64,000 nt of DNA from Hymenobacter sublimis (GCF_023101345.1 NZ_CP095848.1:2673297-2737296), one strand, 5' to 3'; shown: positions 52,268 through 61,462, counted from the stretch's first letter. Notes: generated by a model not told the origin, from the letters alone. Translations and numbers: made by a program.

Positions 52268-53533
52268 ATGCCTTCCATCCTGTCTGCGAGCCTACTAGGC
52301 CTTTCTCTTTTCCTTTCTGACTGCGCCCGCGCGCCCCAAGCAGCCTCAGCCGCCAAGCAGCCTGCACCGGATACCAGTAATGCTCCCCTGCGGCAAACGC
52401 TGGCCTCTCCGCCCCAAGTGCTACTGCCGGCCGCCGAGCCTTTGCGCGTGGGAGCCGAGCAGTTCAGCCGGTACCTGCCGCTTCTGAAAGGCAAGCGGGT
52501 AGGCGTGGTGGTTAACCAGTCGGCCAAGGTAGGAAGGGCCTTTTTGGTTGATACGCTGCTGGCCCAAGGCGCGAATGTGCGAGTGATTTTCGGGCCGGAG
52601 CACGGCTTCCGGGGCGAAGCTGCCGATGGCGCCACCATCAAGGACGGCAAGGATGCCCGTAGTGGTTTGCCCGCTCTCAGCTTGTACGGGGCCACTAAAA
52701 AGCCTACCACGGAAATGCTGCGCGACGTGGATGTGCTGATTTTCGACATTCAGGATGTGGGCACGCGCTTCTACACGTTCATTAGCACTATGCACTACGT
52801 GATGGAAGCGGCGGCGGAGCAAAACAAGGAGATACTGGTGCTGGACCGCCCCAATCCTAACGGCTGGTACGTGGATGGGCCCGTGCTAGAGCCCGAGTTT
52901 AAAACCTTCGTGGGCATGCACCCCATTCCCATTGTGCACGGCCTGACGGTAGGCGAGCTGGCCCAGATGATTAACGGGGAAAAGTGGCTGGAGGGCAAAC
53001 GCCAGTGCCGCCTAACCGTCATTCCCATGCAGGGCTACACCCACGAGACGCGCTACGAACTGCCGGTGCGCCCCTCCCCCAACCTGCCCACGGCCCACTC
53101 CGTGGCGCTTTACGCCAGCCTATGCCTGTTTGAAGGCACCGACGTGAGCGTGGGTCGGGGCACGGCTACACCTTTTGAGGTGATTGGCGCGCCCACCCAG
53201 CCCAAAACCCGCCCGTTCAGCTTTACCCCGACCCCCAACACCGCCTCCACCTCCCCACCCCAAAACGGCAAGCTTTGCTACGGCCTAGATTTGCGCCAAA
53301 CTGGTAACGAGGTGGGTTTTACGCTGAAATACCTGCTCGATTTCTACCAGCAGAGCACCGACAAAGCCAATTTCTTTAACAAAGGCTTTGAGCGGTTGGC
53401 GGGCACCGCCGCCCTGCGCCAGCAAATCATAGCCGGCAAAACTGAGCAGGAAATCCGCCAGTCCTGGGAGCCGAAGCTGGGCCAGTACAAGGCGCTCCGC
53501 CAGAAGTATCTGCTCTACCCTGATTTCAAGTAG
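52268..53533 (+). CDS. DUF1343 exo-beta-N-acetylmuramidase (NamZ type)
   Basis: This 421-residue secreted protein has a signal peptide ending LFLSDC (possible lipoprotein, Cys19). The DUF1343 domain is recognised by IFGPEHGFRGEAADG near residue 100, IFDIQDVGTRFYTFISTM near 160, LDRPNPNGWYVDGPVLE near 195 and VGRGTATPFEVIGAP near 295. NamZ removes terminal N-acetylmuramic acid from peptidoglycan fragments in the periplasm, allowing MurNAc recycling. Neighbouring nagZ or amidase genes are absent. The stop codon is the first three bases of the terminator hairpin that follows. Confidence 0.92.
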   Translation: MPSILSASLLGLSLFLSDCARAPQAASAAKQPAPDTSNAPLRQTLASPPQVLLPAAEPLRVGAEQFSRYLPLLKGKRVGVVVNQSAKVGRAFLVDTLLAQGANVRVIFGPEHGFRGEAADGATIKDGKDARSGLPALSLYGATKKPTTEMLRDVDVLIFDIQDVGTRFYTFISTMHYVMEAAAEQNKEILVLDRPNPNGWYVDGPVLEPEFKTFVGMHPIPIVHGLTVGELAQMINGEKWLEGKRQCRLTVIPMQGYTHETRYELPVRPSPNLPTAHSVALYASLCLFEGTDVSVGRGTATPFEVIGAPTQPKTRPFSFTPTPNTASTSPPQNGKLCYGLDLRQTGNEVGFTLKYLLDFYQQSTDKANFFNKGFERLAGTAALRQQIIAGKTEQEIRQSWEPKLGQYKALRQKYLLYPDFK

Positions 53534-53580
53534 AAATCCTGGCCTCCTAACCTACGCGGCTCAGGAGGCCAGGATTTCTA
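53531..53580 (+). terminator. 18-bp perfect hairpin that includes the namZ-type stop codon
   Basis: Arms 53531-53548 and 53563-53580 are perfectly complementary. The left arm begins with the TAG stop codon (53531-53533) and the right arm ends inside the TACCTTTG promoter box of fmt. Confidence 0.9.
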
Positions 53581-53586
53581 CCTTTG
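53579..53586 (+). promoter_or_regulatory. TACCTTTG -7 box directly before fmt
   Basis: TACCTTTG ends 5 bases before the fmt ATG at 53592 and overlaps the end of the preceding hairpin by two bases. No TTG is seen at the -33 position. A start site at the usual distance would give an almost leaderless transcript. Confidence 0.5.
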
Positions 53587-53591
53587 CCCCT

Positions 53592-54563
53592 ATGACTTCA
53601 CTGGCCGCATCAACTCCCCTCCGTCTCATTTTTATGGGCACGCCCGAATTCGCGGTGCCTACCCTCGAAGCCTTACTAGCTTGGCCCGGTGGCCAGGTAG
53701 TGGCTGTGGTAACGGCTCCCGACAAGCCCGCCGGCCGGGGGCGGCAGCTCCAGGAGTCAGCGGTGAAGCAGGCCGCTGGGCGCCACGGTGTACCGGTGCT
53801 GCAGCCGACCAACCTGAAGGCTCCCGAGTTTCAGCAGGAGCTGCAAAGCTACGCTGCCGATTTGCAGGTAGTTGTGGCCTTCCGCATGCTGCCCGAAGCC
53901 GTTTGGAACATGCCGCGGTTGGGCTCCATTAACATTCACGCTTCCTTGCTGCCCCAGTACCGCGGGGCAGCACCCATCAACTGGGCCCTCATTCACGGCG
54001 ATACGCGCACGGGCGTCACCAGCTTTTTCCTGCGTCACGAAATCGACACTGGTAACCTGATTTACCAGGATGCTGTGGATATTGACCCCGAAGATGACTT
54101 TGGCACCTTATATGAAAAGCTGAAAACAGCCGGTGCCCAGCTGGCCTTGCGCTCCGTGCAGGCCATTGCGGCGGGCACGGCGCCTAGCATCCCGCAACCC
54201 GAGCTGCCTGAGTTGCGACCGGCGCCCAAGCTCCAAAAGGAAACTGGCCGCCTAGATTTTCACCAATCGGCGCCGGCCTTGGCCAACCTGGTCCGCGGCC
54301 TCTCCCCCCTTCCCACGGCCTTTACCCAGCTACCCGATGGCCGCACGCTCAAGGTGTTCAAGGCTCAGCCCCTCGACGATGAGGAAGCCAGTGGACCCGA
54401 CGTTTCCACCCCCGGCCGCTGGTTTACCGACGGCCGCCACTACCTGCGCGTGCAAACTGCCAACGGCCTGCTGGATTTGCTGGCCGTGCAGCTGGAAGGC
54501 AAAAAGCGGATGCCCGTGGTTGAGTTTCTGCGGGGCTTCAATGTCGCCTCGCTGGCCGGCTAA
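53592..54563 (+). CDS. fmt: Methionyl-tRNA formyltransferase
   Basis: This 323-residue enzyme starts at the only possible ATG (53592), since the next one is inside the first beta strand (LRLIFMGTPEFAVP). The formyltransferase domain has the NIHASLLPQYRGAAPINW motif near residue 115 (Asn and His catalytic, SLLP binding 10-formyl-THF) and HGDTRTGVTSF. A C-terminal OB-like domain of about 110 residues follows. It formylates initiator Met-tRNA. It is followed by a palindrome and then the dihydrofolate reductase gene, so two folate-linked genes are neighbours. Confidence 0.97.
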   Translation: MTSLAASTPLRLIFMGTPEFAVPTLEALLAWPGGQVVAVVTAPDKPAGRGRQLQESAVKQAAGRHGVPVLQPTNLKAPEFQQELQSYAADLQVVVAFRMLPEAVWNMPRLGSINIHASLLPQYRGAAPINWALIHGDTRTGVTSFFLRHEIDTGNLIYQDAVDIDPEDDFGTLYEKLKTAGAQLALRSVQAIAAGTAPSIPQPELPELRPAPKLQKETGRLDFHQSAPALANLVRGLSPLPTAFTQLPDGRTLKVFKAQPLDDEEASGPDVSTPGRWFTDGRHYLRVQTANGLLDLLAVQLEGKKRMPVVEFLRGFNVASLAG

Positions 54564-54609
54564 CCGTATAACGAAGCACCCCAGCAGCGGGGCTCCAGCA
54601 CGTATTTTT

Positions 54610-54686
54610 GTCATTCCGAGCAAAGCGAGGAATCTGGCTTCCAGCAAAAAAAGGTAACCCAGATTCCTCGCTTTGCTCGGAATGAC
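54610..54686. repeat. Intergenic palindromic repeat (GTCATTCCGAGC family)
   Basis: Arms 54610-54637 and 54659-54686 are perfectly or nearly perfectly complementary (GTCATTCCGAGCAAAGCGAG... / ...CTCGCTTTGCTCGGAATGAC) around a loop of 21 bases, between fmt and the dihydrofolate reductase gene. Confidence 0.95.
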
Positions 54687-54780
54687 ACTGTTCTGATAGT
54701 CCGGAGCAGTACGACGGGACGCTTGTCTCCGGCCTCATGCACCTAACCTATTTTCACTCTGTACCTACCTACTATCACAT

Positions 54781-55266
54781 ATGACTGCACTCGTAGTAGC
54801 TGTAGCTGAAAACGGCGTTATTGGGGGAGAAAACCGGCTGCTCTGGCACTTGCCCCTGGATTTAAAACACTTCAAGCAGCTCACCCAGGGCCATCCCATC
54901 GTCATGGGTCGGCGCACCTTCGAGAGCATCGGCCGCCCTCTCCCTAATCGGATCAACCTAGTGGTAACCCGCCAGACCGACTGGCAGGCAGAAGGCTGTC
55001 AGACGGCCTTTGGTGTGCTACAAGCCCTGGAAGCAGCTCGTGCCCTGGATGAGGAAGTATTCATTATCGGGGGTGGAGAAATATACCGCCAAGCCCTACC
55101 CGCCGCCGACGTGGTGTACCTGACTGAAGTACACCATTCATTTGAGGGTGATGTGACCTTCCCGCCGCTGAGCCCAGCAGAATGGCGCGAAGAATCCCGG
55201 GAGCGGCACGAACCTGACGAGAAGCACGCCTACGCCTTCAGCTTCGTGACCCTGCGGCGCCGGTAG
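54781..55266 (+). CDS. folA: Dihydrofolate reductase
   Basis: This 161-residue protein is of standard DHFR length. It has the N-terminal VVAVAENGVIGGENRLLWHL (Met20-loop region with the conserved Trp), the catalytic acidic residue in LPLDLKHFK, the VMGRRTFESIGRPLP NADPH-binding segment and the FIIGGGEIYRQALP strand with the double Gly. It reduces dihydrofolate to tetrahydrofolate with NADPH. thyA is not adjacent. A terminator follows after about 80 bases. Confidence 0.97.
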   Translation: MTALVVAVAENGVIGGENRLLWHLPLDLKHFKQLTQGHPIVMGRRTFESIGRPLPNRINLVVTRQTDWQAEGCQTAFGVLQALEAARALDEEVFIIGGGEIYRQALPAADVVYLTEVHHSFEGDVTFPPLSPAEWREESRERHEPDEKHAYAFSFVTLRRR

Positions 55267-55348
55267 CGGCGAGGTAATAATTCAGTGCTTTAGTAGATTT
55301 GACAGCTTGGCAGCTTAAGCTTAGATATTTCCTTGGTTCAAGTACAAC

Positions 55349-55383
55349 AAAAAGCCCCGACAGTATTTCTGCCGGGGCTTTTT
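55349..55383 (+). terminator. Terminator after the dihydrofolate reductase gene
   Basis: AAAAAGCCCCG stem with CGGGGCTTTTT (55349-55359 and 55373-55383), extended inward by CAG/CTG across one mismatch, ending in a T-run. Confidence 0.92.
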
Positions 55384-55448
55384 ACGTGGTGAATTGTGGC
55401 CTTTGAAAGAACAACAACTCACCGAATTAGTAACTCGCTACAACACCG

Positions 55449-58400
55449 CTAGCGGAGCAGTACCAGCTTGCCCCAACCTTTCTTGAAGGCCTTATCGGCG
55501 CTGGTTTGCCGCTGCTTGAACTGGCCTTCGGGGTCGTCTAGGACCACCCGGTAGAGGTAGGTGCCATTAGCCAGCCGGTCGCCGTAGTCGTCGGTGCCGT
55601 CCCAGGCATACTCCGATACGTTGTTACCGATGCGCAGCGGCCCCAGGTCGGCCATCATAATTTCCTTAACTACCCGGCCCGTCAGGCTCACAATCTGAAT
55701 TTTCATATTGCGCGGCACGGTACTACCCGTGAGCGTGAACACAAACTTCGTTTTGCTGATTACGGGGTTTGGGTACGGGAAAACGTTGGTGATGCTCGTG
55801 TTGCTGATTACCTCAAACGTAATGCGGTAGGGCTCCGAGGCAGCTAAGTTACCCGAGCCGTCGCGGCCCTGCACTTCCAGCGTGTATACCCCATCGGGCA
55901 GAGGGGTAGCCTTGCCAGGCTGATACTCCAGCCGAGCCGTACCCTGGGCCGAGTCGGCCACGAAGGTGATGCCCGCCGCATTCAGATCAACCGGCACGGA
56001 GGCCGTAGCGTTAGGGCGGGTCAGCGTCACGATAAAGGCCGAACGGTCCTTCATAGGGCGCAGCCGGTCCGCGTCGCGCAGCTGAATGCTGATGATGGGC
56101 TGAGTCGAAACGATGTCACCGTTGAGCAGGTGGCGACCATCAAAGGCCACATCCAGCACCGGCGGCGTGTCCCGGTTTTCCACCTCGAAGCTCGGCAGCG
56201 GCAACTCGTTATTAAAGTAATACTGCTCGGGTTGGCGGCGAGGGTTCAGGACCACCTGTCCGCTGAGCGTGCCCGTCAGACCTACAATGTTCAACTTCAC
56301 CTCGTAGGTGCGCTGGGAGTGCGCCAACAGTGGGCTACCCCGGAACACCACGTTTTTCTGTACGATGTGGTTGGCATTGTCGCGCACCAGAATGTAGGCT
56401 ACCAAAGGGTCGGTGAAGTCGAAGTCGGCCACATTCTGGAAGCTTACCGGAATGGTCAGCGTGCCTGTGCGGGCCTGTTGGGCCAGCGTGGCGGCATCAT
56501 AGGCCGCTGGCGCAGAGGCCAGCACCACATCCCGCCGAACCACGCCCTCAGGAATGCCCTGGTACGTTACCAGCCACTGCTCTAGCTGCGGAGCCGGACC
56601 GCTACCGGTTTGGCGCAGCACCGCTTGCAGCTGCAGGTAAGGGTACTTCTGGGCCGAAATGCCGGTTAAGGCCAGTGTGCGGCTGGTAATGTTGGGGTTG
56701 AGTACTGTCACTACCCCCAGCGAGTCAACGCCCAACAGCCGAAGCGTGTAGTTGCTGTTAGTGCTGGTTCGGATGGTGTGGAAGACTGATTGCCACTCCC
56801 GGGCCGGGCCGATGCGGGTAGAGGTTACGGTAGCTTCCTGCGTGCCAGCATTGAAGCTCCACTGCCCACCGGGCACGGCTACCTCAATGCCACTGCGCTC
56901 GTCGCGGCGGAACTGGCCCGGGTGACTCTGCGACCAGCCGCCGTTGCGGCCGTTTATTACGCGGAAGGAGCTTACCACCCAATCCGGGCTTTCGTCGCCC
57001 TGCGGAGCGTGCAGGCGCAGGCGCCAGTACCACACCACACTGTCGCGGCCGGCGAAGCTAGGGAGGGTTTCGCTCCACTCCGGTACCATCACGGCGGCCA
57101 CACGCTTGGTTTTGAGCTGAGCGCTGTTGAAGGTCTGGACCGTGTCCAGTTCCATGTCGTACTCGCGGCTGGTCACGGTAAGTACGCTGCTTTGGCCTAC
57201 TAGCCGCACCGACCGGCTACCCACAATCCCGAATTCGGGCGGGCTCAGCGCCGTTACGCCGCCCGTCAGGAAGGTATAGGTAAGTGTGCCTTGGTTGTTG
57301 GTCTCGTCCGATTCGTCAATTTTATTGGCGGGGTCAACTTCTACCAAGAATGTATTGAGGCCAGCAATACTACCCGTGCTGGGGTTGGTGATGCTGAGCG
57401 TGTAGGTGGTGTCGCGGCGGGCTTGGCGCAGGTTCTCGAACAGCAACACCTCGTTGGCCCGACCGTTGCCGTAGCTCCGGGTTACCCGAATATCGAGCGT
57501 GCCGGTGGCACTGCGGCCGGGGTTGCTGACCGTCACTTTCAAGTCAAAGCGGGCAGCCGTAATCGGGATGATGCTCGGCGAAACCTGTAACTGGCTATTA
57601 GCGGTCTGGAAGTCGGGCTTCAGGGGAGAAAACAGCTTGAGGGCCGGGTCGCCTTGCCAGACGGTATTCATCAGGCCGGCGATGCTGGAGGCGCTACCAT
57701 TGGTTTGCAGGCGCCGCACGGCTTCCTGCTGCACCTCCGCCACGGGCTTGCCGTACCAGGTGGGGTCCGAGAACAGCAGCTTCACAATTTCGGTGTGCAG
57801 GGCGTCCAGGTCCGGGTCAAAGCCCAGGTCCGACTCACTTAGAAAGCCAACTACCCCTTTGTTCTCAGCCAGCATGTAGTCCTCACCGAAGGAGCCGTAG
57901 GAGGTAAACGCGTTGCCCGCCGAGCAGCCGCTGATATACCACACTGGGTACTTGCCCTGGTTGGCGAAGCCGTTAGCGGCATCATTAATTCGGGCAATCT
58001 GCCAGGCCAAGGTCTGGGGGCCACCGTGCCCGAAATAAGAAATAAACGATAGACCCGCGTTGAAATCAGCGGCCAGGTTCAAGGGCGGGGTAGCGCCGGG
58101 AATCGTACCCGGGTAATCGGCGCGGCGGTAGGTTTTTACCACGTTGCCAGCGAAGGGTGGGCGCCGCACGTAGGTGCCGTACTTGTTGAGGTAGTTTTCA
58201 AAGACCACCGCCTCGGTAGCATTAATGCTGCCAACCATGTGCAACACGTTGCGCCGCCAGGGGGCGTAGCCCAGGGCCTCGTGCTCCTTGAGCTTGTTGA
58301 GGTAGTTGAGTACGTGCTGGGGCGTCTGGGCGGCAATGCGCCCGGTGCTCATGCGCGGCCGGTAGTCGCCATTCTGCCAGTCGGCCGTGAAAAAGATATC

Positions 58401-60005
58401 CGAAATACCGCGGGTACTGGCCGGCACTAGGTTGCGCACCACAGCGGAGCTGCCGGTAAAGCCCAGACAGTCGCGGTAGTTTTCGGGGTCTCGGCGGAAG
58501 GAAACGCCACAGAACTCGCTTACCCCAATGCCTTTGCCCAGCAGCAGCAACGATTTAGCACGGGAGCTACCAGCCAGCATCCACTGGGCAAACTGCCGCA
58601 CCGCCAGCGAGGACCGCTCCCCGTAGTGAAACTGGTCGTAAAGTAATTCCGATGTCACGACCAGCGTATCCCAGCCAGTGCTAGCCCGGTAGTTGGCATA
58701 GGCTCGCACGGGGTTGGCCGTGGTGCCGGCCTGGTGCATGAGCACCCGGCTGGTTACAATCAGGAAGTTGTGCGCGGCCGGCGAAATTGTACGGAAGTAC
58801 ACGCGCTGAGCTGGCCGGGGCACCAGGGCGCGGCTGGCGTCGGCCAGCAGCAGTTGCCGGGTCCGGGCCGTGGTAGCATCCGCGAATACGAAGCCCCGCT
58901 GGGTGGCAGCAGTGCCCGCCTGGCCTTCCACGCGCTGCACGGAGTAAGGGTCGGTGACGTCGTAGCCGCGCACCGTGGCCGGAATGGAGTCGAGCAGGTA
59001 GTACGCCGGCCCGCCGGTGAGAGTGGAGTCATTGGCAAAAAACAGCTGGGTCTGGCGCTGGGGCCAGCGGCTGTTCTGTGCGTAGGTCAGGCGGGCGTAA
59101 GCCACCCGGGCTCGGTCACCGCGCACACTGTTGGAGGTGTTGCCCAGAAGCTGGGTTAGCTGCAGCTGCACCCGCCCGTTGGCGTTGCGGTCTGAGGCCC
59201 GTAGCTCGTACGAGCCGCGGGCGTAGTCGAAGTTGGCGTAATTAAGCGTGCCCAGCACGCGGGTAGTACCGTTGGCTTCTACTACGCTAACCTGGGTGCG
59301 GTGTTGGCCCATGGTTTTGCCCACCACCTGCAGCGTTACCCGCGGCACGGGCCCGCCGCTGGCCACGGCCCACACGGAGTCAAAGGCCACGACGAAGGGC
59401 TGAGTGGCAAACTCATCGCTCAGGAAATTTTCCCCCCGCTCCGACCAGGAGTTGTACACATTGGTCTCGTCGTTGATGGTATTGTAGGAGTTCGAGAATA
59501 CGCGCAGGGGCTGCCGGATCCGGCGGGCATGCGGCGTGGCCGTAGCAGCTGGGTTGGTTTGGGCCATGCGCCGGCCCTGGGCCGTGCTCGACCAGGTAAT
59601 AAAGTAGGCGGCCGTGTCCGTGAACAGGCTATAGTAGGGCTGAGGGTTGTCGGCGGCGTTCTTGAACATGCCCCGGTCGAGGGTGCCGTCATTTTTCTGG
59701 CCGAAGAACTCGATGAACGTGCTCTGGTCTAGGGTAGTCTGGTTGCCACCTACGTGCACCGCTACCTCCCTACCCCGCCGCCATACTTGCAGGCGCTGCG
59801 GACTCACACCCGTAATGCCCGCCTGCTGCAAGTATTGGTAATCGAGGCGGTAGAGCCCGTCGCGGGCTACTTTCACTTTGTAGTACTGCTGGCCCGGTAC
59901 AATCCACTCGTTGCCATAAGGCCCGGATTGGGCGCGGGCTCCCGCCGCGCTAAGCACCAGGAGCAGGAACAAGAGCCACCATTGTTGCTGGTAAGCTTGC
60001 TTCAT
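55449..60005 (-). CDS. porU2: PorU2-type C25 family cysteine peptidase / T9SS sortase-like protein
   Basis: This 1518-residue secreted protein has a signal peptide (LLFLLLVLSAAGARA), then an N-terminal domain with YYKVKVARDGLYRLDYQYL. The gingipain-like C25 domain has catalytic His660 in SYFGHGGPQ and Cys694 in YISGCSAGNAF. A CARDB-like Ig domain follows (DLKVTVSNPG...KIDESDETNN), then further beta domains, and the C-terminus is FlgD-Ig-like with type A sorting features (FPYPNPV, WDGTDDYGDRLANGTYLYRV). PorU is the T9SS sortase that removes C-terminal signals and attaches substrates to the surface. The FFGQKNDGTLD region and the length fit the paralogue group annotated PorU2. It lies 78 bases downstream of the PorV2 gene. 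Confidence 0.87.
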   Translation of the reverse strand: MKQAYQQQWWLLFLLLVLSAAGARAQSGPYGNEWIVPGQQYYKVKVARDGLYRLDYQYLQQAGITGVSPQRLQVWRRGREVAVHVGGNQTTLDQSTFIEFFGQKNDGTLDRGMFKNAADNPQPYYSLFTDTAAYFITWSSTAQGRRMAQTNPAATATPHARRIRQPLRVFSNSYNTINDETNVYNSWSERGENFLSDEFATQPFVVAFDSVWAVASGGPVPRVTLQVVGKTMGQHRTQVSVVEANGTTRVLGTLNYANFDYARGSYELRASDRNANGRVQLQLTQLLGNTSNSVRGDRARVAYARLTYAQNSRWPQRQTQLFFANDSTLTGGPAYYLLDSIPATVRGYDVTDPYSVQRVEGQAGTAATQRGFVFADATTARTRQLLLADASRALVPRPAQRVYFRTISPAAHNFLIVTSRVLMHQAGTTANPVRAYANYRASTGWDTLVVTSELLYDQFHYGERSSLAVRQFAQWMLAGSSRAKSLLLLGKGIGVSEFCGVSFRRDPENYRDCLGFTGSSAVVRNLVPASTRGISDIFFTADWQNGDYRPRMSTGRIAAQTPQHVLNYLNKLKEHEALGYAPWRRNVLHMVGSINATEAVVFENYLNKYGTYVRRPPFAGNVVKTYRRADYPGTIPGATPPLNLAADFNAGLSFISYFGHGGPQTLAWQIARINDAANGFANQGKYPVWYISGCSAGNAFTSYGSFGEDYMLAENKGVVGFLSESDLGFDPDLDALHTEIVKLLFSDPTWYGKPVAEVQQEAVRRLQTNGSASSIAGLMNTVWQGDPALKLFSPLKPDFQTANSQLQVSPSIIPITAARFDLKVTVSNPGRSATGTLDIRVTRSYGNGRANEVLLFENLRQARRDTTYTLSITNPSTGSIAGLNTFLVEVDPANKIDESDETNNQGTLTYTFLTGGVTALSPPEFGIVGSRSVRLVGQSSVLTVTSREYDMELDTVQTFNSAQLKTKRVAAVMVPEWSETLPSFAGRDSVVWYWRLRLHAPQGDESPDWVVSSFRVINGRNGGWSQSHPGQFRRDERSGIEVAVPGGQWSFNAGTQEATVTSTRIGPAREWQSVFHTIRTSTNSNYTLRLLGVDSLGVVTVLNPNITSRTLALTGISAQKYPYLQLQAVLRQTGSGPAPQLEQWLVTYQGIPEGVVRRDVVLASAPAAYDAATLAQQARTGTLTIPVSFQNVADFDFTDPLVAYILVRDNANHIVQKNVVFRGSPLLAHSQRTYEVKLNIVGLTGTLSGQVVLNPRRQPEQYYFNNELPLPSFEVENRDTPPVLDVAFDGRHLLNGDIVSTQPIISIQLRDADRLRPMKDRSAFIVTLTRPNATASVPVDLNAAGITFVADSAQGTARLEYQPGKATPLPDGVYTLEVQGRDGSGNLAASEPYRITFEVISNTSITNVFPYPNPVISKTKFVFTLTGSTVPRNMKIQIVSLTGRVVKEIMMADLGPLRIGNNVSEYAWDGTDDYGDRLANGTYLYRVVLDDPEGQFKQRQTSADKAFKKGWGKLVLLR

Positions 60006-60083
60006 AGGAAAGACAATTAGTATTTCTCTGTAATTGGATAGGTTTCCCGTAGGCTGCCTGACGGGCTACTACCGGGAACTGCT

Positions 60084-61181
60084 TTATTTAATGCCGTAAC
60101 CCAGCGAAACGATAATGGAAGTAGGCTGCGACTGTCGCCCCAACTTTTCCACGGCCAGGCGCGAGAGGGCCATGTCCAGGCGCAGGCCGCTCAGGGCCAG
60201 TCCGACGCCTAAGCTGGGCTGCATCTTCCATTCTTCCTTACCAGTGAAGGATTGGACCTGCTGGATGTTACCCACGCCACCGCGCAAATACACCAACTGC
60301 TTGTAGCCCAGCTCCAGGCCGGCCCGCGGGTCCAGGCTCACGACTTTCGATGAAACGAGCGTATTGCGCTGCCCATCGGTGGTCAGCTCCAAGTCCACGG
60401 CGGCCGTGGCGGTAAATTCGTTCGGGAGCTTTACCGTGCGCCCAACGCCCAGCACAAACGTGGGCAGGGTAATTTCGGTGCTGTTTTTCGGAATGGCATC
60501 CGTCTCAACGGCGTAGCCTTCGTACTCCTCCGAATTGATTGACCACGCATTATAGGTAGTGGTGATGTCGCGGGCCATGAGGGCCAGGCGCCAGTTGTTG
60601 CGCTGGTACTGAGCGCCGGCATCTAGGCCAAACCCAATGGCATTGGCGAAGCTGCCGATGTTGCGATACACCACCTTAGCGTTGGCTCCCACCTGCAGGC
60701 CTTCTATATTCCCAATCTTGCGGGCGTACGTGAGCAGCAGGGCGTAATCGGCGACGGAGAAGTAGCGGATGTTGTCGTAGTTGATGTAGCCGTACTCATT
60801 GACCAGGGCCCGGGTGTCGGCAATGTCATCTACGCCCAACCGGATAAAGCTGGCCCCAATGGCGCTTTTATCGTCGAGAGCCATGGAAAAGGCCGCGTAG
60901 TCGTTTTTTACGATGCCCGAGAACAACTCGGAGTGCATGAGCACGGCATCGTACTTGGTTTTCTGGCTGGCCAGTCCGGCGGGGTTCCAGTAGCCGGCCG
61001 TGGCGTCATCGGCCAGACTGACCTGTACTTTGCCCATACCCAGGGCCCGGCCCCCAACCCCAATATTCAAAAATTCATTGCTGTATTTGGGCGTTTTGGT
61101 TTGGGCGAAAGCCGGGGCCAGGGCCCCCACGCTCAGCCCCAGGCCCAGCACCAGCGAAGTACAACGGAAAAAGTGCGGCAT
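60084..61181 (-). CDS. porV2: PorV2-type outer membrane protein
   Basis: This 365-residue protein has a signal peptide (LVLGLGLSVGALAPAFA) and a 14-strand FadL-like barrel. The N-terminal KYSNEFLNIGVGGRALGMG and LADDATAGYWNPAGL are the hallmark of the PorV/PorV2 family; the first segment matches the PorV2 subgroup better than PorV. PorV carries T9SS substrates from the translocon to the PorU sortase at the outer membrane. Being directly upstream of the PorU2-type gene and on the same strand, it most likely forms the partner of that protein. It is divergent from the PadR gene. Confidence 0.87.
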   Translation of the reverse strand: MPHFFRCTSLVLGLGLSVGALAPAFAQTKTPKYSNEFLNIGVGGRALGMGKVQVSLADDATAGYWNPAGLASQKTKYDAVLMHSELFSGIVKNDYAAFSMALDDKSAIGASFIRLGVDDIADTRALVNEYGYINYDNIRYFSVADYALLLTYARKIGNIEGLQVGANAKVVYRNIGSFANAIGFGLDAGAQYQRNNWRLALMARDITTTYNAWSINSEEYEGYAVETDAIPKNSTEITLPTFVLGVGRTVKLPNEFTATAAVDLELTTDGQRNTLVSSKVVSLDPRAGLELGYKQLVYLRGGVGNIQQVQSFTGKEEWKMQPSLGVGLALSGLRLDMALSRLAVEKLGRQSQPTSIIVSLGYGIK

Positions 61182-61462
61182 AGAGAAGTAAACCAGATAA
61201 CAACTAGGGAAAGGTAACGCGGCAGCAACGCAAGATACTCATTAATAGTGCGAGCTGGATTGTACTTCTCGGTTAACGCTGGTTTCCAGCGGGTAAACAC
61301 GCCGCCCGAAAACCTTAGAACCCTCACCTGAGCCTGGTTTGGCACCTCCCCTACCCGTTGCCGGGGCAAGCTAACTTCGGTCAGTCACTTGCTGGTAACC
61401 GTTTCTCTCTTCCCTTCCAGCCAAATTTTCGGTTTGAAGCGCAACCAAAAATATTTTTACCC
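61182..61462. other. Divergent intergenic region between porV2 and padR
   Basis: No gene is supported in this stretch, which together with the promoter at 61463-61499 and the short leader makes up the 349-base gap. A minus-strand TACCTTTC (one base off the -7 consensus) lies about 30 bases before the porV2 start. The rest shows no clear structure. Confidence 0.5.
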
